Origin: RYN-230 sp963723595
GTDB lineage: Bacteria; Actinomycetota; Actinomycetes; Streptosporangiales; Streptosporangiaceae
DNA: 64,000 nt
Assembly (NCBI GenBank): GCA_963723595.1
Contig: CAVRRQ010000014.1
Span: 248,001-312,000, forward strand
Direction: 5' to 3'
A model generated the notes under the pieces. It searched no databases. It had not been told where the DNA came from and was given only the letters and a program-made list of their open reading frames with translations. Shown here piece after piece: positions 34,597 through 43,983 of the stretch. The stretch's first letter is position 1. Each line of letters begins with the position of its first letter. The position numbers were made by a program, and so were the translations under genes.

Positions 34597-35391
34597 TCAG
34601 GCTTTGCGGGGCGCGCTGGCCCGCCGGGTTAGCCGTACCTTCGGCTGGTGATCCCACGGGTCGTGCCAGTCATCGAGCACCTGCGCATTGAGACCGTGCC
34701 GCTCGGCCAGCGCGAACAGGGTTTCCGGGCGGTAATAGAAGTCCTCCCGGTGCACCTGGTAGTCCTGGCCGTCGCTCGCGTAGAAGGTGAAATCGAAGAA
34801 CCCGTCCGGAGCCATTACCCGGCCCACGTTCGCCAGGCACTGGTCGATAATCTCGACCGGGCAATGCGTGAACACGCTGTTGGCGTGGACAACGTTGAAG
34901 TAATCAGAGGGCAGGAAGCTGAGGGTCAGGTCTTCGGTCAGTGTCAGCCGGGGCAGCTTGTCTTGCAGCCCTGCTTCACTGAGCACCTTCAGGGCCTCGG
35001 CCAGGATCTCTGCCGAGATATCGATTCCGTAGTAATTCCCGGCGTCCAGGTAATCGATCAGGAGGCGGCCTGCGCGCAGATTACCGCAGCCTATCTCCAG
35101 GATCCGGTCCGCCGGCTTCAGCCCGTGCCCGACCAGGTAGTCGAACTGCATCTGGCCGAACTCGAGCCATTGGGAGTAGCTCCGGCTGCCCACCGCCACC
35201 TCGACGCCGTGCGTCGCGGCCTTGTACTTCATAATCTTGCGGTAGTAGCCGACGTGGTCATCGGTTTTCGATCGCAGCCACGTATCGACGCAGACGCGAC
35301 GTATGTACGGCGGGATCTGGTCCGGGTGCCGCGCCGCGAACGCTAGTTTGTAGGACAGGCTGGACCGATTTTGATTCTCCATGATTTCCAT
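34597..35391 (-). CDS. Class I SAM-dependent methyltransferase
   Basis: A 264-residue protein with motif I ILEIGCGNLRAGRLLIDYL, then YYGIDIS, and a post-I region with VVHANSVFTH. The N-terminal 80 residues are basic and resemble sugar- or glycolipid-associated methyltransferases. It is not obviously tied to a known substrate. I choose the ATG at 35391 (AGGTG upstream); the ATG at 35382 is an alternative. It is co-directional with the epimerase and divergent from the beta-helix gene. A role in modifying a glycan is inferred from position. Confidence 0.8.
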   Translation of the reverse strand: MEIMENQNRSSLSYKLAFAARHPDQIPPYIRRVCVDTWLRSKTDDHVGYYRKIMKYKAATHGVEVAVGSRSYSQWLEFGQMQFDYLVGHGLKPADRILEIGCGNLRAGRLLIDYLDAGNYYGIDISAEILAEALKVLSEAGLQDKLPRLTLTEDLTLSFLPSDYFNVVHANSVFTHCPVEIIDQCLANVGRVMAPDGFFDFTFYASDGQDYQVHREDFYYRPETLFALAERHGLNAQVLDDWHDPWDHQPKVRLTRRASAPRKA

Positions 35392-35545
35392 TTGGCACCT
35401 ACCACCGGCTAAGCCGGTATCGTGTAACGGTGAACTCGGTCTGGATGAGGCACGGTGGGGACTTGCCGGCGGCCCAGACCCAGCGGGGCGCGAACCGCGG
35501 GAGCCAGCGCTTCGTACCGTCGGCGTGGGCCATGGGGTGCCCCGG

Positions 35546-36655
35546 GTGAGGGGACGCCGGGCCGCGATGTTCCTGGCTGCTATTTCCCTGTCGGCGGCCA
35601 GCTGCAGTGCGCCGACGGCAAGCGTCGCCCAGAGGCCGGGCGGATCCCACGTCACCTGCGCCGATACGGCATCCGATGCCGGCCGCCTGCAGCACGCCAT
35701 CGACGCCAGCGGACCTCATGCAGTGATCGAAATTAGCGGGATCTGCCTCCTTAACCACGGCATCGTGTTGCTGGCCGGCCGCACCTATACGGGCGATGGC
35801 CGTACCGCCACCGTGCTCCGGCAGAATGCGCCGATGCCCTATGTAATGGCTTCGGCTGGCTACGTGCGTAATGGCTCCACGACGGGGGCGCCGATCACTA
35901 TCGAGCAGCTGACCGTTTCCTGCACAGGACAGGGCCGGACGAACGGGATCGTCGTCCTGAACTGGCAGGTTGATGTGCAGCAGGCTGATGTCACGAGCTG
36001 CGGCGGTTCCGGGATTATCGACACCGGCCAGACGGCCGATGGCAGGAGCATTACGAACACCAGCGTCAACAGCCGGTTCTCGGATAACTTCATCACTGGC
36101 AGCGGGGTTAACGGTTTCGAGGTCATCGACAGCCGCAACGCCGTGACCGACGGATACCTGACGGACAATCAGATCGCCTCGTCCGGGCAGGCGGCCGTGG
36201 CCATGGAGAACGCGGCCGGATGGAATATATCCGGTAACCATCTTTACGACGACGCACGTGACGGGATCGTGGCTGGGCGCATGTTCGGCACCACCATCAG
36301 TGGTAACTTCATCGAAGACTTCGGGAGCAGGCAGGCCTCGGGCACCTGGTATGGCATTGCCGGCTCCGTGCAGGATGGCGACGGTTCCACGATCTTCGGC
36401 AACAGCGTGTTCAACGACCTGGGTGAGCGTGGTGATGCCAGGCACGTCTACATCGCGATCCTCAAAACCAATTCCGGCACGGGCCGCGTATCCGTTACCG
36501 GAAACGTGATCGGCGGGGCCGCCCATACCGATGCCGGGCTTTCTTTCAACGCAGGCGCTCATCGCCTGGTGATCGCATCGTCCGGCAACGTGATTACCGG
36601 CGTAGGGACGCTCACCCAGCATTTTGGTGCCGTCCAGATTTCGTCAGGGAATTGA
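35546..36655 (+). CDS. Exported right-handed beta-helix repeat protein
   Basis: A protein of about 369 residues. The N-terminus MFLAAISLSAASCSAPTAS looks like a signal peptide with a possible lipobox Cys. The rest is a parallel beta-helix: repeated NxI/V-type rungs such as ISGNHLYDDARDGIV, ISGNFIEDFG and VTGNVIGG. Such folds bind or cleave polysaccharides, but no catalytic motif is evident. Composition is less GC-rich than its neighbours. The GTG at 35546 is a guess; an ATG at 35381 would create an unlikely extension overlapping the divergent gene. Its 3' end overlaps the convergent acyltransferase gene by 44 nt. Confidence 0.7.
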   Translation: MRGRRAAMFLAAISLSAASCSAPTASVAQRPGGSHVTCADTASDAGRLQHAIDASGPHAVIEISGICLLNHGIVLLAGRTYTGDGRTATVLRQNAPMPYVMASAGYVRNGSTTGAPITIEQLTVSCTGQGRTNGIVVLNWQVDVQQADVTSCGGSGIIDTGQTADGRSITNTSVNSRFSDNFITGSGVNGFEVIDSRNAVTDGYLTDNQIASSGQAAVAMENAAGWNISGNHLYDDARDGIVAGRMFGTTISGNFIEDFGSRQASGTWYGIAGSVQDGDGSTIFGNSVFNDLGERGDARHVYIAILKTNSGTGRVSVTGNVIGGAAHTDAGLSFNAGAHRLVIASSGNVITGVGTLTQHFGAVQISSGN

Positions 36656-37751
36656 CCCGGGCCAGCTGGGATGACGCCGAGGTGCGGGCCTGGCCGTACC
36701 GCTTGAGCAGTTCGTCGGCCGACCCGTAAAGGGCGGGGTGGGCCCGGATCGTGCGCACCGCCCACTGGCTCGGCGTGATGCGGGCCCGGTGGGCCAGGGC
36801 CAGCGGCGAGTGCCCGGTCACTGCTCCCTCGCAGACGAACAGGTCGCTGGTCTTGAGCGTTTCCTTGTAGCGCTTCTCGCCTTTGCCCATGTCGATCAGG
36901 GTGATCCCGGTCGATGCCGAGTCCTCGATCATCCGGACGTGCTGGATCAGGCCCGGCGAGCACTTGCCGAACTCGGGGGCGTATGCGGGGAACCAGTGCG
37001 CGAGGTGGTGGCCGGACCGGAGGCCGAAGTGCGCCGCGACCGGGTCGTCCCCGGCGTACAGCACCGAGAGGCGCCCGCTGAAGTGACTTCCGCGGGCCTC
37101 GAACAGGTCATTGATGAGCCCGACGATCCACGGCCGGGCGAAGCGGTCAGCACGCCCCGTCCGCCGGTACTGATCCGACTTCCAGCCCATGAGGGCGCGC
37201 AGCGCCGCCGGGTCCCGCGAGTCGGCGACGTGGCGCAGCGGGCCCGCCTGGCGGCTCAGTTTCCGGCCCCGGCGGGCCAGGTCCTTCAGGAACTGGGGGG
37301 ACTTCGTGCTCAGCTTGGCCTGGTAGGCGGCGAACCCGTCGGCCAGGTCAATCACCGGGGATGGCGCGGTGGCCGCGACCCAGTTCCCGAAGGGACGCTG
37401 CTCCTGGGCCAGGTGATCGAAGTAGAACGCGGAGACGCCGCATCCCCGCAGCAGGTCCCGCGCGTTCCACTCGAACCCCGGCGCATGCACCAGGCCCTGG
37501 CAGTCGGTGAGCCCCGCGCCGATCGGCACGCCCACCCCCAGCCGGCGCTTCTCGAACGGGAAGAACCCGGTGACGCAGCCTCCGTCGGACAGGACGGCCA
37601 CCCTCGCACCCGGCCGGAAGCGGGCGATCGCGGCCGTGAATTCCGGGCTGAGGAACGGGTTCCCCTGCGCCGGGTCGCGGTGCTGCATGTCCTGCCACGC
37701 CTCGACCTCGGCCGGGCCCAGCTCCTCTGGGCGAACCACGGATATCTGCAC
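36612..37751 (-). CDS. CelD/BcsL-type GNAT acyltransferase
   Basis: A 379-residue protein of the FemAB-like double-GNAT group found in exopolysaccharide loci. Characteristic segments are GNPFLSPEFTAAIA, LTDCQGLVHAP, VAAHFGLRSGHHLAHWFPAY and LIDMGKGEKRYKETLK near the C-terminus. These proteins acylate or aminoacylate sugars or lipids. The GTG at 37751 follows GAGGAAGGGG. It is the last gene of the overlapping minus-strand operon and is 47 nt from the flavoprotein gene. The donor is unknown, but an ATP-grasp enzyme two genes upstream may make an activated product. Confidence 0.8.
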   Translation of the reverse strand: MQISVVRPEELGPAEVEAWQDMQHRDPAQGNPFLSPEFTAAIARFRPGARVAVLSDGGCVTGFFPFEKRRLGVGVPIGAGLTDCQGLVHAPGFEWNARDLLRGCGVSAFYFDHLAQEQRPFGNWVAATAPSPVIDLADGFAAYQAKLSTKSPQFLKDLARRGRKLSRQAGPLRHVADSRDPAALRALMGWKSDQYRRTGRADRFARPWIVGLINDLFEARGSHFSGRLSVLYAGDDPVAAHFGLRSGHHLAHWFPAYAPEFGKCSPGLIQHVRMIEDSASTGITLIDMGKGEKRYKETLKTSDLFVCEGAVTGHSPLALAHRARITPSQWAVRTIRAHPALYGSADELLKRYGQARTSASSQLARVNSLTKSGRHQNAG

Positions 37752-37798
37752 GGTCAGGCCCCTTCCTCTCGCTGCGGCGTCCGGTACTCCGGCGTCCG

Positions 37799-39082
37799 TT
37801 ACTCCGGGGCGGCGGACGCGCTGACCCGCCGCGCCGCGAACTGGGCGCCGCAGACGAAGCGCATGAGCGGCCCGAAGGTGGCGGCGGCGGGCAGGCCGAC
37901 GAAGTACAGGCCGGGCACCGAGGACTCGAAGGAGCCGGACAGCTGCGGGAAGGTGCCGGTCAGCCGGATCTGCTGGCGCAGCTCGGGCCCGAGGAAACCC
38001 AGCTTGGTGAGGTCCACCCGGTAGCCGGTGGCGGCCAGGACGTGATCGACCCGCAGCGTGGCGTGCTGGCCGTCGGCGCAGGAGGTGGCCAGCGCTATTC
38101 CGTCGGCGTCCCGGGTCGCGCCGCGCACGGCGTGCTCGTTGAGGATCGGGATCCGGCCGGCCACGCGATCGGCCAGCCACCAGGCCCCCAGCGGTCCGAG
38201 GACTCGTTTCACCAGGCGGAGGCGGGTCTCGGCGGGCAAGTACGGGAACAGCCCCGGGGCATGGCTGAACGGATAGATCCGCCATGTCGGCCCGAGCGGC
38301 GAGTGTGGCTGCGGCAGCTTCTCCAGGAAGGGGTTCGTCGGTGTCGTGGGCGGGGTGCCGAACCGCGCGGTGCCGCGGGCCAGCACCGTAGTGACGGCGC
38401 CGGCCTCGTGCAGCAGGGCCGCGCTCTCTAGCGCCGACTGGCCCGCCCCGATGACCGCCACCCGGGCACCACGGAAGCCCGCCAGGTTGTCGTGCTGGGA
38501 GCTGTGCGACACGGGGCCGCCGGCGGACGGGCCGCCTGGCGCGATGGCTGCGAGTTCCCCCGGCACGTACGCGAGGCCGGTGATCCCGGTCGCGACCACC
38601 ACGCGCCGGGTCAGGAGCTCCTCACCCGAGCTGAGAACCAGGTGGAAGCCGTGGCCGGTGCGCCTGAGCTCGCGGATGGTCTCGTCCTCGACCTCCGGCA
38701 CCAGGCGCTGCTGGAACCACTGGCCGTACCGGGTGAACAGCTGGATCGGCACCACCTGGTCGCCTTCCAGGGGACGGATCCCCTCGCTGAGGCAGTAGTC
38801 CGTCAGGCTGAAACCCGGAGCCGGGGCGCCCAGGCTTGAGGCGTCGGGCGTGGACTTGAGGCACATGCCCGCGGGCATGTTGGTGCGCCAGCTCGACATG
38901 ACGTCGCCGAAGACGCGGGTACCGATCCCCCGGGCCCGGAGGTGGGCCGCGACCGACAGCCCGTACGGGCCGGCCCCGATGACCACGGCGGGAGTGCTGC
39001 TGGTCCCCGTGCTGCTGGTCCCCGTGCTGCTGGTTCCGGTGCTGTTGTTCCTGGTGCTGTTGTTCCCTGTGCTGTTAGACAT
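37799..39082 (-). CDS. FAD/NAD(P)-binding oxidoreductase (flavin-containing monooxygenase-like)
   Basis: A 427-residue flavoprotein. After a 28-residue Ser/Thr/Asn-rich repeat (STGTS units) come the FAD motif VVIGAGPYGLSVAAHL and a second nucleotide motif VAVIGAGQSALESAALL. A BVMO/FMO-like ATG motif (VLAATGYRVDL) follows. It is closest to lysine/ornithine N-hydroxylase and FMO types, but lacks a clear family-specific fingerprint that I can verify. It shares 8 nt with the ATP-grasp gene start/stop, so the pair is coupled. The ATG at 39082 has GGAG upstream. Confidence 0.8.
   Translation of the reverse strand: MSNSTGNNSTRNNSTGTSSTGTSSTGTSSTPAVVIGAGPYGLSVAAHLRARGIGTRVFGDVMSSWRTNMPAGMCLKSTPDASSLGAPAPGFSLTDYCLSEGIRPLEGDQVVPIQLFTRYGQWFQQRLVPEVEDETIRELRRTGHGFHLVLSSGEELLTRRVVVATGITGLAYVPGELAAIAPGGPSAGGPVSHSSQHDNLAGFRGARVAVIGAGQSALESAALLHEAGAVTTVLARGTARFGTPPTTPTNPFLEKLPQPHSPLGPTWRIYPFSHAPGLFPYLPAETRLRLVKRVLGPLGAWWLADRVAGRIPILNEHAVRGATRDADGIALATSCADGQHATLRVDHVLAATGYRVDLTKLGFLGPELRQQIRLTGTFPQLSGSFESSVPGLYFVGLPAAATFGPLMRFVCGAQFAARRVSASAAPE
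38994..39076. repeat. 15-bp tandem repeats in the flavoprotein N-terminus
   Basis: About 5.5 copies of GTGCTGCTGGTCCCC (degenerate in the last copies), encoding STGTS-like repeats on the minus strand. They end six bases from the start codon. Confidence 0.9.
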
Positions 39083-40331
39083 TGTGTGCTCCGTTCTTCG
39101 CTTGCTTACGCCGCCAGGCGCCTCGCTGGCGGCGGCTGATATCGGACACGGCGAGGGTGGCGAACCGCGGCAGCATGGCCACGAACGGGAGGGGGTCATC
39201 GGCTGCCAGCCACGCGTACTCGGTGCTGCTCGCCCGGGCCGGGGCCGACGAGGGCGCGTAGCCGCTGCCGCGCTGGCCGATCCGGGCGAGCAGGTCAATG
39301 TGCTCGACCACGATCCGGCGCCCGTTGACCTGGTCACCCGGGGGCACGTCCTGGCCGGTCATGTCGAGGTACAGGGCCCGCAGGACATCGATGCCCGCGG
39401 CCGTCTGGAACAGGCGGAACTGGTTCCCCATCCGCGGGTTGAAGTCGACGAGCTTGTACTGGCCGTCCCGCCGGTCGTAGCGCACGTCGAGGTCCGCCAC
39501 CCCGTGAAAGCCCACCGCTTTGCAGAAACGCCCGGCCAGCTCGGCCAGCGCCGGATTAGGGACCGCGATACCGCAGGCCGTGGCGCCGGTGTTCGGCGGC
39601 CAGGACCGGAGTTTGACCCCGGTGAAGAGCACGAGGCAGTTGGACCCGGCGTCGCAGTACAGGTGCACGATCCAGTCCTCGGCCTGGTCGTGCGGGACAT
39701 AGTCCTGCAGGATGAACGTCGCGGAGCCACCCGCGGCCGCCGTCAGCGCGGTCAGCTCCTCCGCGGACCGGAGCACGGTCGTGCCCGGCACCGCGGGAGC
39801 CCGGCGGCGGACCCACGGTTCCGCGTTCTTGGCCACCACCGGGAAGGTCGCCGTCCGGGCGAAGGCCGCGGCCGCCTCTGCCGAGGAGACGTAGACCGAC
39901 TCCGGCGCAGGCATCCCGTGCTGGCGGCACAGGCGCAGCAGCTCGTGCTTGCTGGCCAGCTCGCGGGACAGCCCCGGCCGGATCCGCGGGAACAGGAAGT
40001 GGCCGGACAGCTCGTCGGCGTGCTCGGCGATGAGCACCGCCGCCTCGTCGTCGACGGGAACGAGGACCGAGGGCTCGCCGATCTGCCGCCCGACGGCGGT
40101 CAGCCCGTTCACCAGGTCGGCCGGGTCCTCGTGCCCGGTCGTCCGCCAGCGGAAGTGGCCCGCCGCGTAGCGGGACAGCGCGGCCGGGGTCAGCGGGTCC
40201 TCGCTCGTCACGTAGACGGGGACGCCGAGCCGGCCCAGGGTGCGCACCGCGGCGACCCCGCCGGAATGCAACGGGTACTGGCCCACCTTGAGGATCAGCG
40301 CAGGAACCCGGCGTTGCTCTTTGGATTTCAT
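39075..40331 (-). CDS. ATP-grasp carboxylate ligase
   Basis: A 418-residue protein with an N-terminal pre-grasp fold (ALILKVGQYPLHSGGVAAVRTLGRLGV), a lysine-bearing FPVVAKNAE segment, and the metal/ATP-binding LVDFNPRMGNQFRL. It resembles ATP-grasp enzymes of the carbamoyl-phosphate-synthase-like group (DUF-type, often in surface glycan loci). It should form an acyl phosphate and join it to an amine. The stop overlaps the flavoprotein start by 8 nt and its start overlaps the membrane gene stop by 4 nt (ATGA). The substrates are unknown. Confidence 0.8.
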   Translation of the reverse strand: MKSKEQRRVPALILKVGQYPLHSGGVAAVRTLGRLGVPVYVTSEDPLTPAALSRYAAGHFRWRTTGHEDPADLVNGLTAVGRQIGEPSVLVPVDDEAAVLIAEHADELSGHFLFPRIRPGLSRELASKHELLRLCRQHGMPAPESVYVSSAEAAAAFARTATFPVVAKNAEPWVRRRAPAVPGTTVLRSAEELTALTAAAGGSATFILQDYVPHDQAEDWIVHLYCDAGSNCLVLFTGVKLRSWPPNTGATACGIAVPNPALAELAGRFCKAVGFHGVADLDVRYDRRDGQYKLVDFNPRMGNQFRLFQTAAGIDVLRALYLDMTGQDVPPGDQVNGRRIVVEHIDLLARIGQRGSGYAPSSAPARASSTEYAWLAADDPLPFVAMLPRFATLAVSDISRRQRGAWRRKQAKNGAHNV

Positions 40332-42421
40332 GTCACCCCCGCGAATCGCAAGACCACGTCACCGAGCACGAGCACCAGCAATGGCACGGAGGCCACGGTG
40401 AGCGGGCGGATGAGCCGGGTGGCCCGCGGCTGGGCGACCCGGAGGAACTCGCGGGCCGTGAGCACGGCGATGAGCGTGAACAGCAGGACCAGGCCGAGCT
40501 CGCTCACGATCGTGGTCGGGGAGCCCCGTCCCCCGGCGGCCGGCAGCGGCCGCGGGTGGGTGCCGGGCGGCCACCGGACCGTGTACACGGTGGCCGCGCT
40601 GTTGGTGAACGCCACCCGCACACCGGGCTGCGCGCGCATCAGCTGGCTGAAGCGGCTGCCCCACCCGGCGGGATACCCGGCGGCCTGCTCCAGGTAGGTC
40701 TCCTGGGTACGGGTGGCGATCAGGTAGGTGCCCGGGCCGGAGCTGCGCAGGCCGTGCACCAGGCCGGAGACGCTCGCCGGGTGCAGCGGTGCCTGCACGG
40801 GCAGGTAGAGAACCTTATTGATGTCCTTGTAGGACCAGGGCATCTCCGGCGTGTTGTCGATCGTGGGCGAGGAACTCAGCCACTGGATCCGGGCCCCCTG
40901 CGCGTCATGGGCGTAGATCCAGTTGCTGGCGGCCACTTCACCGGTCGGGATCTGCTCGAAGGCGTCGTTGCCGTAGCGCACCAGGATGAAGGCCACCGGG
41001 AGGATCGCGGCGCACAGGGCCAGCACCGGTATGGCGCGCCAGTTGGCCCGGCCGGCCTTCGGGTCGGCGAAGAAGAAGCAGCCCGCCAGGATGCAGGCGG
41101 CCGGGAGCAGGAAGAGATAGATCCGCAGCGCCATCTCGCCGCCGTAGCTCTGCAGCCCGATCGAGAGAATGGGCATGCAGAACAGGGCGATCAGGACACG
41201 GTCGTCGGACCCCTTCCGCCTCCGGCGGAGCAGCCCGAGGATGGCCATCCCCACGATCACCGCGGCCACGCCTTCCCGGGCGTGCAGCGTGACCAGGTGG
41301 ACGGAGGTACTGCCCATCAGCCGGCCGCCGACGCTGCTGGTCAGGTTGCCACCGAGGTTGCCGAAGCCGCCGAAGATGTTGGACATGTGGCCGGACCAGT
41401 AGTCCACGGCTGCGAAGCTGACCCAGCCGATCAGGATGACCCCGAGCAGGACCGGCAGCCCGGGCAGGGTGCTGCGCCGCACGAGGACCAGCGCCGTGCA
41501 GGCGCCCACCAGGTAGAACGGGGTCAGCTGGTGGCTCATGGTGGACACGGCGAAGATGGCGATCAGGAGGGCCAGCAGGAAGGCGCGCTGGCCGGTGCTG
41601 GCGGGCCGGGGTGCGAGTTCGCCAGGACGGAGGATCCCGAAGATGCGGCGGTGCAGCCTGGTCAGCCCCGAGACGATGACGTGCGGGTCGGCACTGAGCC
41701 CCGGCTGGGTGAACCAGTTCACCAGGATGGCCAGGAACACCAGGTAGAGGACGTAATTGAAGGATTGCGGGGAGAGGTAGTCCTGTCCCACCCAGTTCCC
41801 CAGCGTGAACAGGAGCCCGGCCACCCACTGGGCCCGCCACGGGATCCGCAGGTTGCGCATGATCAGGAAGAACGGCGGCAGGCAGGCCAGGTCGATCATC
41901 ATCGGCCACACCCGCATCAGCCCCAGCAGGCCGTGCGTGCCCGCTGCCCCGGTCACCATCGACACCAGCGCGAAGAAACCGGGCCAGCTGAAGTAGGCGG
42001 CCAGGCCCGGGGTCGCGTGCCCGGTGCTGCTGATGTACTGGATGAACCCGGCGATCTGGAACGCCGTCGGGAACCGCGGCTGGGGCTCGATGAAGGTGGT
42101 CACCCCGTCGAGGCAGATGACCAGGGCCACCAGACCTGCTGCCAGCCCCAGCGGATGGGGCCGGGGCAGGGCGACCCCGAGGACGAACGCGAGAGCCAGG
42201 ATGACCACCCCGGCGATCGCGCCGTGCGGCAGCACGGACAGCAGTCCCAGCCCGTTCATCTGGCTGAGGCGGACATGGCGCAGCGAGGCGAAGAACACCG
42301 CGATGCCAGCCAGGCCCAGTGCGCCGATGGCCGCGGCCGGGAGAGTGGGCCAGCGGATGGGCCCCGTGGAGAGCAGGCCAGGCCGCCCGAGGGTGATGGT
42401 CTTCTCGGTCTGGCTGGTCAT
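40328..42421 (-). CDS. Large polytopic membrane protein of the glycan locus
   Basis: A 697-residue protein with about 14 membrane helices and a soluble segment near the C-terminus (residues 530-640), then two final helices. The first loop after helix 3 contains TFIEPQPRFPTAFQIAGFI, a conserved acidic/aromatic loop as in GT-C type glycosyltransferases or polysaccharide polymerases. I cannot assign a donor or acceptor. Its start overlaps the flippase stop by 4 nt. As the only large integral membrane enzyme of the operon it is the candidate polymerase or glycosyltransferase. Confidence 0.75.
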   Translation of the reverse strand: MTSQTEKTITLGRPGLLSTGPIRWPTLPAAAIGALGLAGIAVFFASLRHVRLSQMNGLGLLSVLPHGAIAGVVILALAFVLGVALPRPHPLGLAAGLVALVICLDGVTTFIEPQPRFPTAFQIAGFIQYISSTGHATPGLAAYFSWPGFFALVSMVTGAAGTHGLLGLMRVWPMMIDLACLPPFFLIMRNLRIPWRAQWVAGLLFTLGNWVGQDYLSPQSFNYVLYLVFLAILVNWFTQPGLSADPHVIVSGLTRLHRRIFGILRPGELAPRPASTGQRAFLLALLIAIFAVSTMSHQLTPFYLVGACTALVLVRRSTLPGLPVLLGVILIGWVSFAAVDYWSGHMSNIFGGFGNLGGNLTSSVGGRLMGSTSVHLVTLHAREGVAAVIVGMAILGLLRRRRKGSDDRVLIALFCMPILSIGLQSYGGEMALRIYLFLLPAACILAGCFFFADPKAGRANWRAIPVLALCAAILPVAFILVRYGNDAFEQIPTGEVAASNWIYAHDAQGARIQWLSSSPTIDNTPEMPWSYKDINKVLYLPVQAPLHPASVSGLVHGLRSSGPGTYLIATRTQETYLEQAAGYPAGWGSRFSQLMRAQPGVRVAFTNSAATVYTVRWPPGTHPRPLPAAGGRGSPTTIVSELGLVLLFTLIAVLTAREFLRVAQPRATRLIRPLTVASVPLLVLVLGDVVLRFAGVT

Positions 42422-43983
42422 GGCCCGCTGACCTCCGGGACACCCGTCTCCGGCGCCGGCCCAGCGGCCGGCCCCCGGCTGCCCGCCAGGATGCGCCAGA
42501 GGCCCGGGATGATCAGCAGGGCCACCGTGCCCTGGCTGATGACCGCGGCCAGCCCCGCGCCGACTGGCCCCATGGCACCGACCAGCACGACGGTGAGCCC
42601 CAGCATCAGGACACAGCGGGTCCCCTGGATGATCGCGACCAGGGAGGTCCGGCTCTGGGCACGGAGCGCGCCCAGGTAGACCTCGGTCAGCGCGCGGGGC
42701 AGCGTGGCCACGGCGAGCAGTTCGAGGACCGGCGCACCGTACTCCGCATAACCCGGCCCGAACAGGCGCAGTCCCGGGTGCGCGAGCAGGGCGACCAGCG
42801 CCGCGCACGGAAGCAGGATCGAGGCTATCTTCCGGAGTGCCTTGCGGCAGTTCGCCGCGAGGGTGGACGCGTCGAATGCCCCTTCGACGGTCAGCGACAT
42901 GGACATGTTGACGCCGACGAGGTCCAGGACCCCGCCGACCAGCCAGGCCATGTAGAAGTACGCGCTGAAGCGCACGTCGGCGATCCGCACCGCGACCAGG
43001 ACCGGCACCAGGTTGGTCGTGGCGAGCAGGAACGCCGATCCAGAATAGTCACCGGCCAGGAACCGGCCCATCTGGCGGTTCGTGGGCGGGACGCAGTCGA
43101 GGGTCGCCTCGGCGTGCCGCGGCACCAGGCGTCGGTAGATCAGCGCATTGACCAGCGGCACGGCCACCAGCGCCGGGAGCATCCAGGACAGGTAGATCCC
43201 CAGGTGCGTCAGGCTCGCCGCGAACAGCACCAGCAGGGCGATCTTGACCACACCGAACAGACCGTTTTCGAAAAGAACCCAGACCGCGTTGCGCAGCCCG
43301 GTGAGCACGCTGTCCTGCAGGGTGAACACCGCCCAGACGACCACGGCGCCGATGAAGAACAGGCCGATGATGGGGCTGCCGAGTTCCGCATACGCCGGAC
43401 CCCACCGGTGGATCGTGAGCAGGAAGGGGATGGCCACGGCGACCGAAGCCGCGGCGCTGACCAGGTAGGCCTGGGTGACGAGCCTTTTGGTGTTCGATCC
43501 GGACTGCGGGATGAACCGGGTGAGCAGGCCGTTGAAGTTGAGTGCGGTGAAACCGGCCAGCAGGTTCATGGCCGCGTACGCCGCCGCGGCCCGGCCCACC
43601 ACGTCCGTCGGGTACAAGCGGGCCACGAGGATCCAGTAGGCGAGTCCGAAAATCCCGGTGAGCCCGCTGTTGGCGACCAGCGCGTACCCGTTGCGGGAGA
43701 GGGGATCGGCCATCTGCCGGCGCACTGTCGCCAGGTGCCGTGCCGCGAAGGGCACCGGCCTGGTGCCGGTCTCCAGGGCCAGGCCCGGGCCGGAGGCCGG
43801 CGGGCCCGTCCCGCCGGGCCGCGCGGTGTCGCGGTGCCGGGGGGCGGCCGTGACCTGGCGCGCCGCCCCCCAGGCCCGGGCGGGCCGGCGCGCGGCGTCC
43901 CGGTGCCTGGCCGGCTGCCTGTCCTGGCTGGGCGGGCCCGGGTCGCCGGGCGTTCCCGCGGGAGGCGCGGTGCTACTGGTCAC
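42418..43983 (-). CDS. MOP-superfamily polysaccharide flippase (Wzx-like)
   Basis: A 521-residue membrane protein with about 12 helices after an 80-residue disordered N-terminus. It has the Wzx/MATE-like repeat arrangement (NGYALVANSGLTGIFGLAYWILVARLY; helices ending VGRAAAAYAAMNLL) and basic cytoplasmic loops. It should move a lipid-linked glycan unit across the membrane. The GTG start overlaps the deacetylase stop by 11 nt. A C-terminal 20-residue tail is Pro/Gly-rich. Confidence 0.82.
   Translation of the reverse strand: MTSSTAPPAGTPGDPGPPSQDRQPARHRDAARRPARAWGAARQVTAAPRHRDTARPGGTGPPASGPGLALETGTRPVPFAARHLATVRRQMADPLSRNGYALVANSGLTGIFGLAYWILVARLYPTDVVGRAAAAYAAMNLLAGFTALNFNGLLTRFIPQSGSNTKRLVTQAYLVSAAASVAVAIPFLLTIHRWGPAYAELGSPIIGLFFIGAVVVWAVFTLQDSVLTGLRNAVWVLFENGLFGVVKIALLVLFAASLTHLGIYLSWMLPALVAVPLVNALIYRRLVPRHAEATLDCVPPTNRQMGRFLAGDYSGSAFLLATTNLVPVLVAVRIADVRFSAYFYMAWLVGGVLDLVGVNMSMSLTVEGAFDASTLAANCRKALRKIASILLPCAALVALLAHPGLRLFGPGYAEYGAPVLELLAVATLPRALTEVYLGALRAQSRTSLVAIIQGTRCVLMLGLTVVLVGAMGPVGAGLAAVISQGTVALLIIPGLWRILAGSRGPAAGPAPETGVPEVSGP

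Noticed and set aside
37799..39082. Siderophore biosynthesis from flavoprotein plus ATP-grasp
   Set aside because: No NRPS, IucA/C or siderophore transport gene is present; context is glycan export.
40556..42679. 707-codon plus-strand frame opposite the large membrane protein
   Set aside because: Same reasoning: antisense shadow of a gene with membrane helices and operon overlaps.
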